From NCBI GenBank assembly GCA_008508345.1, contig QNGE01000884.1:9418-73417 (forward strand): 64,000 bases of DNA, in the 5' to 3' direction. Positions 62,818-64,000 of the stretch are shown here, piece by piece. Origin of the DNA: Paragonimus westermani (lineage: Eukaryota; Platyhelminthes; Trematoda; Plagiorchiida; Troglotrematidae). A program made the position numbers and the translations under genes. How positions within the stretch are numbered: position 1 is the stretch's first letter; each line of letters opens with the position of its first letter. The notes below the pieces were generated by a model. The model was not told the DNA's origin. It did no database searches and was given only the letters and a program-made list of their open reading frames with translations.

Positions 62818-64000
62818 CTGTATAAAAAGGAAGCGTATGGGCGGTAGCAAACAATTTAACCGCTGCCTACTTCTTTGAAGCTTCTTAAACCTACTGGCAG
62901 CTGCGGAGAATCGTGTATAGTGGTCTTTATTGCCGGCAGATAATATAGAATAAATAAGCTTTGACGCTTGTTTACCCAACTGCAAACCTTCTGATCCCGA
63001 TTTGTTGAATACGTTTAGCCGAAATTAATCAGTTCTGTCCTATTTTGAAGAGTTTTTTTCATGCTTCTTTCTGTGGGGTTCGTTGCTGCGGTTGTTTCTA
63101 CAGTGTACATGTGGCCGAATGGATAACTTAATTGGTAGTAGCTTGAGCTACTTCTAGCATGCCATTTTTTCTATCTTGCTGCGGAAGATCACTCTGTGCC
63201 GAACACCAGATTATGTTATATCGGCGCACACGAAGAGGTATTGTTACGCGTTTCACCATATCATGAGATAACCGTACACAAACACGAAGTAATCTGTGCC
63301 AGCCTTCTATGAAACCGTCTACGGCCAACAGCAGCAACGGGCCTACGGAGGGGGCAATATATTTGGAACGGCGATTTTCAACAGATGTAGTTACTAAAGG
63401 CAACACTACACAAGCTGTCCTAACATTTAACAAACTTCCGTAAACACTGACCTCTCTTTCTCTTACTTACACGATGTTCATCAAATAACTGCATTCGGAG
63501 TTCGCTGGTTTTTGTTAAATTCACAGATTATGTATTACATTATGCTAGTGGAGCATCGTAATCATAGACGAAATTATTCGTTCGTTTTGTCGACCTCCCC
63601 GAACACATATAGCTAGTTGACACTGATTCGTATGTCGACCGATGAGCCGCGATAACCAGTCTTTGCTTTTCCGGTAACCAACGATGCCTATATTTTGTGA
63701 AGGACGATTCAACACTTCCGGTGATTATGTGAATGTGAGGATGAAATTATACAAATAAATTTTATTGCACACTTGCTTGTATTGTACAACAGGTCAGCCA
63801 GTACAGATAAATGGCTGAGTTAATTAAAATTGAAGGAACGTGTAGATAAGAAAGATGTTTTCTCACAAGTAATGGACACCTTAGCTTGCAAAATACTTAC
63901 GTTGTTTTTTGTCAACAGGTCGAACAATTTTCTAAATACCCGGTCTATCTACGTAAACAAATATGAATGTGAAATACAGCCATCTCTACGTTTTTCGTAG
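62818..64000. other. Upstream part of the unrecognised gene; no exon proven
   Basis: A 101-codon minus-strand frame at 63128-63433 (GPLLLLAVDGFIEGWHRLL, then SHDMVKRV) could hold an exon, but I found no splice pair with the phase needed at 62817. Nothing else recognised. Confidence 0.35.

Noticed and set aside
63128..63433. 101-codon minus-strand frame as an upstream exon of the second gene
   Set aside because: No splice donor in the required phase was found and no domain was recognised; left as unproven.

Overview
This is eukaryotic DNA, most likely from a digenean flatworm (fluke). I infer this from a metazoan synaptotagmin split by introns of 5 to 13 kb, from tRNA-derived SINEs carrying hammerhead-ribozyme motifs (the architecture of Schistosoma Sm-alpha), and from decayed Penelope-like, Tc1/mariner and non-LTR elements with fluke-style protein remnants. 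No bacterial genes, CRISPR arrays or rRNA genes are visible. The species cannot be fixed from the sequence alone.

The main gene is a synaptotagmin of the Syt1/2 type on the minus strand, reconstructed exon by exon: membrane anchor (49875-50071), acidic linker and start of C2A (43397-43498), C2A (37400-37567 and 31937-32110), C2B (20275-20392, 14045-14178 and 1275-1460, with the stop). All splice phases agree and exon lengths match the family. The luminal first exon is uncertain; a phase-compatible candidate lies at 50343-50454. Upstream on the same strand, 60846-62817 holds the 3' end of a second gene of unknown function (four exons with matching phases).

The rest is intron or intergenic DNA packed with mobile-element debris. 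A roughly 230 bp tRNA-headed SINE family occurs at least seven times on both strands. Penelope-like element (PLE) GIY-YIG endonuclease remnants lie near 10.8, 38.6, 39.7 and 51.3 kb. PLE 3' ends with hammerhead motifs lie at 1-146 and 51507-51653. Other elements are a Tc1-like remnant (16 kb), a mariner remnant (28 kb), a non-LTR reverse-transcriptase end (41 kb) and two unnamed dispersed repeats with two copies each.

The most interesting thread is ribozymes. Hammerhead folds can be drawn in at least three contexts: the SINE body (an inverted pair at 1673-1717 / 1871-1915), the PLE 3' end (77-117 and 51584-51624), and the loop edge of an 81 bp-arm palindrome at 54559-54730. The SINE copy with the preserved core lies in the last synaptotagmin intron, in the sense of the pre-mRNA, about 210 nt before the final exon.
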